A DNA stretch of 64,000 nucleotides, taken from positions 1 through 64,000 of the forward strand of contig CAZHRC010000010.1 of the NCBI GenBank assembly GCA_964533865.1, written 5' to 3'. The notes below the pieces were generated by a model that had not been told where the DNA came from, did not search any database, and saw nothing but the letters and a program-made list of their open reading frames with translations. A program made the translations under genes and the position numbers. Below are positions 50,981-59,845 of the stretch, in pieces. Source of the DNA: CAZHRC01 sp964533865. GTDB lineage: Bacteria; Bacillota; Clostridia; Tissierellales; Peptoniphilaceae. Numbering within the stretch: the first letter of the stretch is position 1; the number at the start of each line of letters is the position of its first letter.

Positions 50981-51729
50981 TAAAGAAGGGCTACGTCTTG
51001 ATTCAATTTTGTCTTGCGCCCCTTCCAATCGGACATCAACGCCGTTAAAGTCTGATAATAATCTTGGCTATGGTTTGGGTGAATCAAGTGTACAAGCTCG
51101 TGAACGACCACATACTCGACACACTCTGGCTCTGCCATGGTTAAATATTGATTGAACGTTATCGACCCTCGACCGACATGACAACTCCCCCACAGAGTCT
51201 TCATCTTCCGAAGTCCGATTTTTGGTCGATCGATCCCTCGTTTTTCAAAAACGCCCCACCACTGGTCGATGACTTTCTCCAAGTAATCCAACGATGCTTG
51301 GCGCCACCACCCGTCATAGAGGTTGAAAAGCACTTTTTCACTCAGGTCTGGCGCACCAATATGAAGCACAGCACCCGATTTGCACACCTCCCTTTTTGGC
51401 CTTTGAACCACCGATAAAGTGATCACCTCCCCTAGAAAGGTAGTCTGTGCTTTGTCCGTGACGACCTTCAACGGTGAGCACCCTTTATTTTTGCGTAAAA
51501 CTGCAATCTTACGACTTAACCAATCCTTCTGCCCATCTAAAAAAGAAGAAATCCACTTCTCTGAAATGGATTTCGGAACGGACAAGATTACGGTGTCACC
51601 GGATAACACCCGCAATCGACAGGTTTTCATCGTCGTACGCTCGATCTTCACCGATAGGGTGCTCTCGAGTTGAGAAAGATACACTTGATACCATTGTCCG
51701 CGGTTTTCTACAATCTTACTCTCGCCCAT
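50980..51729 (-). CDS. YgjP/SprT-like zinc metallopeptidase (DUF45)
   Basis: 249 residues. The C-terminal half has VVHELVHLIHPNHSQDYYQ, the HExxH zinc motif with a downstream His, and LWGSCHVGRGSITFNQYLTMA, both hallmarks of the YgjP/WLM family. Members are often found near restriction or repair genes, but none are adjacent here. Start at ATG 51729 with GAGAGGG 7 bases upstream, inside the end of the previous gene. Confidence 0.85.
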   Translation of the reverse strand: MGESKIVENRGQWYQVYLSQLESTLSVKIERTTMKTCRLRVLSGDTVILSVPKSISEKWISSFLDGQKDWLSRKIAVLRKNKGCSPLKVVTDKAQTTFLGEVITLSVVQRPKREVCKSGAVLHIGAPDLSEKVLFNLYDGWWRQASLDYLEKVIDQWWGVFEKRGIDRPKIGLRKMKTLWGSCHVGRGSITFNQYLTMAEPECVEYVVVHELVHLIHPNHSQDYYQTLTALMSDWKGRKTKLNQDVALL

Positions 51730-52135
51730 CGCTCAACCCTCTCAAAAAGCTGTACGTACCAGGTTTCACCGTCCAAATCCCAGAATATGGGCGTTCGGCG
51801 TATTCTTTACCGTAAGCCTCGTAGACAAAAAGTGTATCGTCATCTTCCCCTTTCGTCATAAAGGTCACCTTGACAAAATCGTCGGCCACCGGAACGTCAT
51901 TGATCGATTCTCTCTGGGTTTTTCTCGATGTTTCCAGCTTTGCGATGAGTTTTTCAATCGTTTCTGGATCTTCAATCGTCGTTTCATTGCTTATGGCCTT
52001 CCATACGAGCTTAACCGTCATCTTTCCTTCCGATTTGGGAATGGCAATCGGCTCACTAGCATGAGCCGTCAAATAGAGAAAATAACCTACCATGACTCCT
52101 AATACGCCAATGATCACATATTTCATTTGTTTCAT
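51716..52135 (-). CDS. Small membrane-anchored or secreted protein, function unknown
   Basis: 139 residues. An N-terminal hydrophobic segment (KYVIIGVLGVMVGYFLYLTAHA, about residues 5-26) followed by an extracellular part with VPVADDFVKVTFMTKGEDDDTLFVYEAYGKEYAERPYSGIWTV. It resembles DUF5301-type exported proteins, a weak match by eye. Start at ATG 52135 with GGAGG 6 bases upstream. It overlaps the metallopeptidase gene by 14 bases, so the two form one transcript. Confidence 0.65.
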   Translation of the reverse strand: MKQMKYVIIGVLGVMVGYFLYLTAHASEPIAIPKSEGKMTVKLVWKAISNETTIEDPETIEKLIAKLETSRKTQRESINDVPVADDFVKVTFMTKGEDDDTLFVYEAYGKEYAERPYSGIWTVKPGTYSFLRGLSDGRE

Positions 52136-52282
52136 TCGTGTCCTCCATCGAGACTCTCTTCGAGCCACATTTCATTCACTTCCAACAACCCATAAACTTC
52201 TCCAAACCACCCATCGCTCCCATCCTCTTCTTTATCCAACGCTAGGACAATCTTTCCTCATGCAGAATAGAAGGCTTATAAT

Positions 52283-52291
52283 ATTATACCA
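52283..52291 (-). promoter_or_regulatory. Extended -10 promoter before the small anchored protein
   Basis: TGGTATAAT on the minus strand (TATAAT 52283-52288), giving a leader of about 140 bases. The rest of 52136-52372 shows no gene. Confidence 0.45.
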
Positions 52292-52372
52292 ATAATTATG
52301 CCAAACGAGAAGGTAGAACCCCTCTCCATCCTATCCCCTAACCAGAAAATGCCCATCTCGCTTTTCAGACCG

Positions 52373-52431
52373 CAAAAAAACATAGTAATCTCTCGGTCAA
52401 ATCCACGATTCATCCAAGACACTACTATGTT
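52373..52431 (-). terminator. Rho-independent terminator of the cmt-like PTS operon
   Basis: Minus-strand 9-bp stem AACATAGTA/TACTATGTT (52423-52431 with 52379-52387) with a long 35-base loop, then a run of about seven T. It lies 80 bases past the dehydrogenase stop. Confidence 0.7.
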
Positions 52432-52510
52432 CGTCATCTCTTTTTAAAAAAATTCTCCCTTTCAATCTCAGACCAAGCACTTACCTCTCGTGATTCGATC
52501 CGCCTTGTCT

Positions 52511-53779
52511 TCAGACTGCTGTACTCACCCCGTTATGGGCAAGAAGATACTTCTCCGCCTCTTCGTTCCAGACATTGCGATATTTCGCACATAGTCTCCC
52601 CAGTTCCGCAAATAGTGGGTTGTCTTTTCCTAAGCGTTCAAAATCCTCGATGGCAGTCAATGGCATTTCGATATGAGGATAAATCACTTTCTTCCCACCG
52701 GGGATGTTTGGTAGATTCAATGTCGTTTCTGGCGCGGCATCCAAGCCTCCGATATGGGTGACCATGAAGGAAGGGTTGATGGCTCCTTCTTGTGAAAGTT
52801 GAATACACTCCAACATATCACCTGTCGATCCTCCTGAAGTTCCCACTAAATGGGTGCGCTCATAGTGTACGTTGTAAAAGTTCAGTGGCACTTTAAAGGC
52901 GTTGTCCGTAGGACCGGCAAAAAAGTTTAAACAACCATCCGTCCCTAGAATATCGTCGCCGAGTTCGATTAACGCCGGCACAGCTGCGAAAACAAAAGCT
53001 TCATCGTAGCCTTTGCCACCGTTCAACCCCTTCAAATAGTCTGCAACCGCATCCAATTGACTCGTGTTGACGTAAATCAGCTCAACGCCTTTGGCCGCTG
53101 CTGACTCAACCAGGATGAGCTCACTCGCTCTTTCCAATCGCTTCTCGTCGATGTCGACAACCACCACCCGCTTTGAATGGTAGGGTCCATTAATCGCATA
53201 GTCAATCGCACCTAGACCCATCGGCCCTGCACAACCTAATAACGCGACGGATCCGCCATCTTTCAACCCCATCTGGTGAGTGTACACAAAATTTTCGGTA
53301 TGATACGTAGCATGGAACGCTCCAATAATGCACGACATCGGCTCCGCCAGAGAGGCATTGGCGAAGTAATCGCCTTCATAAGGTAAGACACAACCCAAAT
53401 CTACAGCGATTTTGGGAATGATACAATAGGTGGCGTTGCCTCCAAAGTACTCATAACTGTAACCCGCTGAGTAGCCCGACTCCAATCCCATTGCAGGTTG
53501 AAGGGCAAATTTATCTCCCGGCGCAAAGCGATCTTTCAATTTAGAACCTACTTCGACGATAACACCGGCAAATTCATGCCCTGTAATCGCAGGGTGATCG
53601 GACACATTTGGCGGGACCCGCTTGTGCTCTTCTCCTAGAAACGCCGCTTTGTACGTCGATAAGCACACACTATTGGAGATGACCTTTACCAATAACTCCT
53701 CGTCTTCAATCGTAGGCAATTCGTATTCTCGTAAATAAACCTTGTTCTTTCCACCTAGTACAGCCGCTTTCGTTTTCAT
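52511..53779 (-). CDS. Zinc-type medium-chain dehydrogenase, SorE/YggP-like
   Basis: 422 residues. Zinc-dependent alcohol/polyol dehydrogenase fold: GHEFAGVIVEVGSKLKDRFAPGDKFALQP near residue 70, LAEPMSCIIGAFHA (about residue 146), and the NAD site LLGCAGPMGLGAIDYA (about residue 185). It is like L-sorbose-1-phosphate reductase SorE and E. coli YggP. It probably oxidises the hexitol phosphate brought in by the PTS to a ketose phosphate. It is the last gene, 11 bases after the transporter. Confidence 0.83.
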   Translation of the reverse strand: MKTKAAVLGGKNKVYLREYELPTIEDEELLVKVISNSVCLSTYKAAFLGEEHKRVPPNVSDHPAITGHEFAGVIVEVGSKLKDRFAPGDKFALQPAMGLESGYSAGYSYEYFGGNATYCIIPKIAVDLGCVLPYEGDYFANASLAEPMSCIIGAFHATYHTENFVYTHQMGLKDGGSVALLGCAGPMGLGAIDYAINGPYHSKRVVVVDIDEKRLERASELILVESAAAKGVELIYVNTSQLDAVADYLKGLNGGKGYDEAFVFAAVPALIELGDDILGTDGCLNFFAGPTDNAFKVPLNFYNVHYERTHLVGTSGGSTGDMLECIQLSQEGAINPSFMVTHIGGLDAAPETTLNLPNIPGGKKVIYPHIEMPLTAIEDFERLGKDNPLFAELGRLCAKYRNVWNEEAEKYLLAHNGVSTAV

Positions 53780-53790
53780 CGTTTCCCTTT

Positions 53791-55197
53791 CTATTGGTTC
53801 AGTTCTTCAAATAGCGTATCTAAATTTTCGTCCTTCATAAAATTTTTGATCGTGACAATACGTTTGTCAGGATTTGCTTTCATCGCCCTTTCCAAAAGCC
53901 CTTCATGTGTGACGATGAGATCGGCAGACGCTGGCACTTTTTCAATCGCAGCGTTTTTGACCTCGATGGTCGTTAGGCCAACCGCGTGTAACCGCTTCTT
54001 AAAACTCGTCGCTCCCAGTGCACTACTGCCCAAGCCTGCATCGCAAGCGAAGATGATGAAGCTCACATCCTCTTTTTTTGTCGCATGTTCGCCATCCATA
54101 CGTTCTTTCAGAAGATCTTTACCCTCTTTTTTCATCGCTTGAGAGCGTTGTTTTGTTTTTTCAAGGTCTGCGGAGGTCGGTTCTTTCATCGTTCGAACAA
54201 ACACCGAGTTGATCAGAAAACTGACCAGCGTCCCCACCAACACGCCCGCGATCACCCCGATAAAATTTCCCCGCGGCGTCAACGCCAAGTAAGAAAAAAT
54301 CGATCCTGGACTTGGTCCAGCAACCAATCCCACATTGAAGAGATTGAAGGTGAAAATACCCGATGCCGCCCCTAAAATCATACCCACAATCGTGATTGGG
54401 CGCATCAACACATAGGGGAAGTAAATTTCGTGAATCCCACCGAAGAAATGGATGATAATCGCGCCTGGCGCTGTGTTTTTCGCTTCTCCTTTTCCAAACA
54501 AAGTGTATGCGAGTAGCAATCCCAAACCCGGTCCCGGGCTTGATGCGACCATGAAGAATATTGATTTTCCCGCATCGAGAGCTTGCTGCATCCCCAACGG
54601 GTAGTAAATCCCTTGATCGATAACGTTATTTAAAAACAACACCTTTGCCGGTTCATTGATCAACGACAAAAGAGGTAAAAACCCTGTGTTTACAATGGAT
54701 TGAATCAAAATAGTAATCACATTATTGGCTTGTAAAATCAGAGGGCCTACGACAGTATAAGATAACAGGGCGAGTAACAAGCTGATAATCCCTAACGAGA
54801 AGTTATTCGTGACCATTTCAAATCCCGCAGGGATCTTGTCTTCAATCAAGCGATCAAACTTTTTAATCACATAAGCGCTCAACGGTCCCATAATCATTGC
54901 GCCTAAAAACATGGGAATCTCTGCCCCGACGATTAGCCCACTCGTTACAAAAGTGCCGATGACACCCCCACGTGTCCCTGCCACCAACTTACCTCCCGTA
55001 TAAGCTAAAAGCAAAGGCAGGACAAAGGTCGATATAGGCGAAACCAGCTTCGCAAAATCAGCGTTGGGCATCCAACCCGTATCGATAAATAGGGCCGTAA
55101 TAAACCCCCATCCAATAAAAGCCCCCATGTTGGGAATGACCATGGCGGTTAAGAAACCACCAAAAGCCTGTATTCTTGCTCTCATACTCGTATTCAT
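53791..55197 (-). CDS. cmtA: Mannitol-type PTS enzyme IICB
   Basis: 468 residues. An EIIC membrane domain (about residues 1-340, PTS mannitol family: GGIHEIYFPYVLMRP) joined to an EIIB domain with the phosphocysteine in IIFACDAGLGSSALGA (about residue 383). No EIIA domain, which is a separate gene upstream. The start overlaps the kinase stop (ATGA). The tag cmtA marks the likeness to the E. coli cmt locus; the sugar alcohol it carries is not known. Confidence 0.85.
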   Translation of the reverse strand: MNTSMRARIQAFGGFLTAMVIPNMGAFIGWGFITALFIDTGWMPNADFAKLVSPISTFVLPLLLAYTGGKLVAGTRGGVIGTFVTSGLIVGAEIPMFLGAMIMGPLSAYVIKKFDRLIEDKIPAGFEMVTNNFSLGIISLLLALLSYTVVGPLILQANNVITILIQSIVNTGFLPLLSLINEPAKVLFLNNVIDQGIYYPLGMQQALDAGKSIFFMVASSPGPGLGLLLAYTLFGKGEAKNTAPGAIIIHFFGGIHEIYFPYVLMRPITIVGMILGAASGIFTFNLFNVGLVAGPSPGSIFSYLALTPRGNFIGVIAGVLVGTLVSFLINSVFVRTMKEPTSADLEKTKQRSQAMKKEGKDLLKERMDGEHATKKEDVSFIIFACDAGLGSSALGATSFKKRLHAVGLTTIEVKNAAIEKVPASADLIVTHEGLLERAMKANPDKRIVTIKNFMKDENLDTLFEELNQ

Positions 55198-55946
55198 CGC
55201 AACTCCTTTTCTCTCATGTGATAATCGCCATCCTCTGTCATAGCGAGTGTGATATCCGCTTCGAATGAGTCCTTGAGAACCCTTGTCACATTGACGCTGT
55301 CGCTTCGCTCGTAAAACCTTTGGGCTTCCGCTTCAGATAGTCCGCCTAGGATCTTTCGGTGGACGAGGCGCTCCCTAAGCATGGATTCATCCGCTGTAAT
55401 CATAATCGACTGATCGCAGTAATCTCGAAGTCGATTCCACTTTTCATCTTTTAACAACAACCAATTACCTTCTAACAACACAATTTTTCCCGTTACTGAG
55501 ACCACATCCTCTATCACGTCATGAAGATTTCGATCATAAATTGGCCATTTTATGTCTTGGTTTTTCATGTGCTCAAGAGTGTCCAGTAACTTTTCTATAT
55601 CAAAGGTTTCCGGACAACCTTTAACATCTTTCATCGGTATTTCCACCCCTTCCCGCCATATCTTGTGTTTGCTCAGGTAGGAAGCGTGATGGTGGAATCC
55701 ATCTAATCCTATGGACTGTATCGGCATCACCCCATCGATTTGAGTCGATAAGTGCTCCAAAAAATGCGATAGCGTGGTCTTTCCCACAGCTGGCGGCGCC
55801 GCTAAGAAAATCAGCACTCTCTCCTGTTTCTCACGATACTTTTCTGTCCAGTCTTGAAGCAAAGGAACAAAGACCTTCTCTATGGTTTCTACTTTGTATT
55901 GTGCTTCCACAGGAAGTCCATTAATCGTCAAAGTGAATGTTTTCAT
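55194..55946 (-). CDS. YggC/FrcK-like P-loop kinase
   Basis: 250 residues. A nucleoside/PRK-like kinase with Walker A AAPPAVGKTTLSH (about residue 52), IGLDGFHHHASYL, and a lid ADESMLRERLVHRK. It belongs to the group with E. coli YggC, a kinase without known substrate. Start at ATG 55946, one base after the EIIA stop; an earlier ATG at 55967 lies inside EIIA. Its presence between EIIA and EIICB suggests it phosphorylates the sugar phosphate intermediate of this pathway. Confidence 0.8.
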   Translation of the reverse strand: MKTFTLTINGLPVEAQYKVETIEKVFVPLLQDWTEKYREKQERVLIFLAAPPAVGKTTLSHFLEHLSTQIDGVMPIQSIGLDGFHHHASYLSKHKIWREGVEIPMKDVKGCPETFDIEKLLDTLEHMKNQDIKWPIYDRNLHDVIEDVVSVTGKIVLLEGNWLLLKDEKWNRLRDYCDQSIMITADESMLRERLVHRKILGGLSEAEAQRFYERSDSVNVTRVLKDSFEADITLAMTEDGDYHMREKELR

Positions 55947-55947
55947 A

Positions 55948-56376
55948 CTAACTCTTAAGACACTCACTGATCTCTTCTACGGTTGTCGCTTGGAATAAAG
56001 CGTCCATCACCTGATCATCCATTAATACCTCTGACAATGCTGAAATGGTTTCAAGATGCTCCTCTGAATCGCATGCTGCCAGAGCCATCATCACGCTCAC
56101 TTCTTGCCCATCTGGAAAGGCCACCGGTTGACGTAATTTAAGCAATGCAATACCTGACTTGTTTACACCGCACTCTGGTCTTGCATGTGGCATAGCGAAT
56201 CCAGGAACGATAATAATATAAGTGCCATTATCTTCGACATTTTGAATCATCGCCTCAACGTATTCTCGTGTAATATAGGCTTTTTCAAGCAAGGGCTGAG
56301 CCGATTTCACGATGGCAGCCTTCCACTCCGCTACAGCATCTGCGATTTCTATCGCCACAATTTTATCTGATAACAT
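55948..56376 (-). CDS. cmtB: PTS enzyme IIA, mannitol/fructose type
   Basis: 142 residues, a free-standing EIIA. The phosphorylated histidine lies in VPGFAMPHARPECGV (about residue 65), preceded by AYITREYVEAMIQNVEDNGTYI. It passes phosphate from HPr to the EIIB domain of the transporter two genes downstream. Ribosome site AAGGAG. Confidence 0.88.
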   Translation of the reverse strand: MLSDKIVAIEIADAVAEWKAAIVKSAQPLLEKAYITREYVEAMIQNVEDNGTYIIIVPGFAMPHARPECGVNKSGIALLKLRQPVAFPDGQEVSVMMALAACDSEEHLETISALSEVLMDDQVMDALFQATTVEEISECLKS

Positions 56377-56392
56377 CCTTTTCTCCTTATGA

Positions 56393-58399
56393 TTATTCTA
56401 GAATCGATTTGACTCGATTTTGAAATGCGACATTAAGTGTACCTTCGATCAATTCAATGATCCTCTCACTGCTTTGATTCATTAATTCATCCAAGAGTTC
56501 ATCGGATTCAAAGAGCTTCCAGGTGAACTCTGAGATCATCGGCGTTTGCGATTGAGCACTCATGGGAATCAATACGACAATAATGAGTTTTGTCCCCTGA
56601 AAATAGGCATCTTCAAAGATTTCGCCTTCAGGTTTGATCAGCATCAACTTTGAATCGCTGAGTCCTTCAATTTGAGCGTGGAGCAGCGTCAACTTCAATT
56701 CTGATATGACTTGGGTAGAAAGCGCTTCGCGTTGATGTAAGCCTTCAATTATACGCTTGCTTTCCAAAACGTCCTTTCCCATAATCTCCCCGACAAAATC
56801 GATCGTATGAGAAAACGAGATCTGTTTAGGCAACGAAGCCACCTTGAAATCTTTCATGATGGACTCCACTTCTCGAGCGCTACTTAAAATCTCTTTCACA
56901 CTCTGATTGATGCTCTGTTCAGGGGACCACCTTTCCGCTTGAAACGCAAAAGCTTCAATCATTCTCGCGATATGCTGTAGCTGTTCCTCACTGAGAAACG
57001 GCGAAACCCTTAAAACTGGGACGTTTTTTATTGAGAGTTCGAAAGTCGAAACCAGAAAATCGAAGGCATTTTTGATGTGTTCGTCAATGGTCGTTTTCGT
57101 CATGGTACTCACCGTGACTTTATCGCCAAAATTTTGAAGTATTTTAGAGGCGAGTAGATTCGATACGCCAATACCGCTGGAACACACCACGCCAATATCG
57201 ACAACTCGCCGAATCTTCTTTTTTTCTTTCAATCGGATAATTGCACTTCCAAAATGCATGGCGATATAACCGATCTCTTCCTCAGGCACATCACAGCCCG
57301 TATGCTTTGTGATAATGTGAGAGGCCTCTCCCGCCCTTCGATAATAATCGGAATAGTTTTCTCTAATGTGATCGAGTAGCGGATTATTGATGGGAATGTT
57401 ATGCAGCAAACGGGTAATGGTAGGTTCTAAATGGGTGATCAAACCGTCGATCAAAGAATCGTCGCATTTCAACTCCGTGGCGATCTCTGGTGCATAGATA
57501 TCTACCATCTCGTAAACGATTCTTTTAATTTTCTGATCATCATAGATCAGTGCTGTCTCTCGACTGTGGTACTGGTGTTTGCTTCCTAACAGAAAGACTG
57601 TGATAAAATCCTTTTCTTCTGCACTGATCACCATATCGAAAGTCTTGGATAACTCTGAGCAAATATTCTCTACGACGCTACCGTATTCTCTTGCCCCTTT
57701 CAGGGTTTCCAAATCGTAGGGATTGACCACCGGATGATTCGCTTTAATGCGCATAATGGAGAGAGCCAAAATAATTTCTAAACTTCTGTTGGATGAACAC
57801 GTCAATCGATCGAGTATCCCCTTCTGATAATCCTCTAGAATTTCTCTAACCCTATCTACGATCCTTTGATCGAGTAACGCGCTTTCTGGATGTTGTTTGA
57901 TGATGGATAATACAAAATTTCGATAGTCCTGTTCTTCATACTCCAGCTTGATACCATAGCCAGATCGTTTAACCAAATTAAGCCCATGTTTCTTTAACTG
58001 TGGTTCCACTGACGCCAGGTCGTTGCTAATGGTCGCTTCACTGACTTGTAGGGCATCAGAATAGAAATAAATTTTTTGGGCGTCTTCTTCCTTCAAAAGC
58101 GCTTGGACCAACTTCATTTGCCGCTCATCCCGATTTCGCGGATCAAAGGTGTCTGAGTGTTCAAGATCACGTCGCAACCTTTCCACATCACGATGATCCC
58201 CTTCGATGAGCAACCCTTTTCTTGTCTTGTTGGTGAGCTTAAGATTGTAACTTGACAGCGATCGATTACCATCAACAATTTCTCGATAGACGGTTCTTTT
58301 ACTAATTTTCATTTGTTCTGCTAGATCATCAACCTGAATCGGTTCTTCTGAATGAACCAAAAGATATAGCAACTGTACTAGTCGTGGTGAAAAGCGCAT
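56393..58399 (-). CDS. MtlR-type PRD transcriptional activator
   Basis: 668 residues. Domains in order: an N-terminal HTH (RFSPRLVQLLYLL, SKRTVYREI), a second Mga/HTH region (VSEATISNDLASVEPQL), two PRDs with regulatory histidines (about residues 190-400; EEEIGYIAMHFG), an EIIB-like domain with DIGVVCSSGIGVSNLLAS (about residue 400) and a C-terminal EIIA-like domain with LTLLHAQIEG. The parts receive phosphate from PTS proteins, so activity follows carbon supply. First gene of the cmt-like operon behind a clear promoter. Confidence 0.9.
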   Translation of the reverse strand: MRFSPRLVQLLYLLVHSEEPIQVDDLAEQMKISKRTVYREIVDGNRSLSSYNLKLTNKTRKGLLIEGDHRDVERLRRDLEHSDTFDPRNRDERQMKLVQALLKEEDAQKIYFYSDALQVSEATISNDLASVEPQLKKHGLNLVKRSGYGIKLEYEEQDYRNFVLSIIKQHPESALLDQRIVDRVREILEDYQKGILDRLTCSSNRSLEIILALSIMRIKANHPVVNPYDLETLKGAREYGSVVENICSELSKTFDMVISAEEKDFITVFLLGSKHQYHSRETALIYDDQKIKRIVYEMVDIYAPEIATELKCDDSLIDGLITHLEPTITRLLHNIPINNPLLDHIRENYSDYYRRAGEASHIITKHTGCDVPEEEIGYIAMHFGSAIIRLKEKKKIRRVVDIGVVCSSGIGVSNLLASKILQNFGDKVTVSTMTKTTIDEHIKNAFDFLVSTFELSIKNVPVLRVSPFLSEEQLQHIARMIEAFAFQAERWSPEQSINQSVKEILSSAREVESIMKDFKVASLPKQISFSHTIDFVGEIMGKDVLESKRIIEGLHQREALSTQVISELKLTLLHAQIEGLSDSKLMLIKPEGEIFEDAYFQGTKLIIVVLIPMSAQSQTPMISEFTWKLFESDELLDELMNQSSERIIELIEGTLNVAFQNRVKSILE

Positions 58400-58423
58400 C
58401 CATCATCCCCCTCTCTGGTTTTA

Positions 58424-58451
58424 ATTATATGAGATCTGGCCAGTAAATCAA
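58424..58451 (-). promoter_or_regulatory. Promoter of the cmt-like PTS operon
   Basis: TTGATT (58446-58451), 16 bases, TATAAT (58424-58429) on the minus strand, 25 bases before the regulator start. Confidence 0.75.
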
Positions 58452-58533
58452 GAAAGGGATAAACAGATTTGTCTCCACATTTTGTGCCATTTTTTAATCC
58501 CTCCTCAGCATTCGAAAACAAGTGCAGGGAACA

Positions 58534-58568
58534 CAAAAACCTGCAACAGCTTATCGCCATTGCAGGTT
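58534..58568 (-). terminator. Rho-independent terminator of the baeRF gene
   Basis: Minus-strand stem AACCTGCAA/TTGCAGGTT (58560-58568 with 58538-58546) followed by TTT, 27 bases past the stop. Confidence 0.75.
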
Positions 58569-58594
58569 TATCCTTATGATGGATCTTTGAAAGG

Positions 58595-59671
58595 TCAGTA
58601 CCTCAAAATCGCACTGATTTTATGGTCGGTTTCTCCAGCGTCAAGGACTCTCACCTCTCCTTTAGTGTTCATCACCTGGGAGATCAAGGCGCTTAATGCG
58701 GTTTCACTTGCGAGCCCGTGGTCTTCAGAAAGAAGTAGGATTTCCACTCGGCCAGCAGCTGCTTGTGTTGCCACTTGCTCCAGCCCAACACACAGTTTCC
58801 CTTGGGCTTCTTGTCGCTTATAGCGTTCCTCGAGGGCTCGGATCGCCTTGTCGTATTGCGGTTTTAGAATGCTGCGTACCGCGTTGATTTTTTCGTTGTG
58901 ACTCATGGAGTCGAGGGGTTTTTCAATGGATGTTTTTGTGTAGAACCCAGATTTGGCCACTTTCTTAAAAGCTGAGAGATTCGATGGAATCCCGGACAGG
59001 ATCACCGTAGCATCCTTATCTCCTAAAAAATTGGCGAGTTTTCGATCCAAGTATCTAAAATACTTCTCCCGATCTTTTTCTTGTTCCTCGGGTTTGGAGC
59101 GGTGCCCGTGATAAGCGATGCCCCCTCCTGCGTAGCCACCAAAGTTAAGGGTGGAATTGGCGTCAAAATCGTCAAAAAGCTCTGGGAACGATGTTTTGAT
59201 CTCGTCTTGTTCCACAGCTACCAAGGCATTGTGGCCGACACGATAAAACCCAATCCGGTCCTTGCTCAAATCGATGAGATAAGCCATACCCGTCGGGTCG
59301 TAGTATCTCAACAAAGGCAAGATATAGAAGTGCTTTTCTACGACGAGTTTTTTCTGAAGGGTTTCTTCGAGCCTAAAAAATACATACCCTTCTCGATCTG
59401 CTAACACGGCTAAACCATCCATGGAACGGTTCCAAAAATCCGCCTCACCGAGGATTCTCCTCAAATGAGCGACGACCGGTTCCCAATCCCTGCGGTGGTA
59501 TCTTCCAGCCAATGCGTACTCCGCCTCGAGGATCAGGTTTTTAAACAGAATTGAATCTTTTTTGTTGTCTGGCGATTTGCGATGTGTGGGCATGTAAAGG
59601 GAAATCCTAGGAGAATCCACTTTATAGTGTTTGTCCAAAAAAGCGTAAAGTCTTTCAGTATTTGTCATCAT
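58595..59671 (-). CDS. baeRF-family (bacterial eRF1-like) protein
   Basis: About 357 residues. Matches the bacterial homologs of archaeal/eukaryotic release factor 1: SLYMPTHRKSP at the N-terminus, RIGFYRVGHNALVAVEQ (about residue 140), a glycine-rich GGYAGGGIAYHGHRSKPEEQEK loop (about residue 178), and an eRF1-domain-like part VILSGIPSNLSAFKKVA. Roles proposed for the family include ribosome rescue and hibernation; this is not proven. The second ATG (59668) has better spacing to GGAGG than the first. It is a single-gene unit. Confidence 0.75.
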   Translation of the reverse strand: MMTNTERLYAFLDKHYKVDSPRISLYMPTHRKSPDNKKDSILFKNLILEAEYALAGRYHRRDWEPVVAHLRRILGEADFWNRSMDGLAVLADREGYVFFRLEETLQKKLVVEKHFYILPLLRYYDPTGMAYLIDLSKDRIGFYRVGHNALVAVEQDEIKTSFPELFDDFDANSTLNFGGYAGGGIAYHGHRSKPEEQEKDREKYFRYLDRKLANFLGDKDATVILSGIPSNLSAFKKVAKSGFYTKTSIEKPLDSMSHNEKINAVRSILKPQYDKAIRALEERYKRQEAQGKLCVGLEQVATQAAAGRVEILLLSEDHGLASETALSALISQVMNTKGEVRVLDAGETDHKISAILRY

Positions 59672-59746
59672 AGCCTCCTCTTCCTACAGGTGAAACCTCT
59701 CGGTTTTGGGGGTGTGACATAAATGGGTTCTTGTATCGCTATAGGT

Positions 59747-59773
59747 ATTATACCCGTTTTGGACGGCTGACAA
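59747..59773 (-). promoter_or_regulatory. Probable promoter of the baeRF gene
   Basis: TTGTCA (59768-59773) and TATAAT (59747-59752) on the minus strand with a short 15-base spacer. Confidence 0.5.
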
Positions 59774-59845
59774 TCAGTGGTCTGTCATCCCATCGACTTT
59801 GTCGCGCACTGTAGGTGATTATCTCGCGAGGATACTTTGTCTCTA

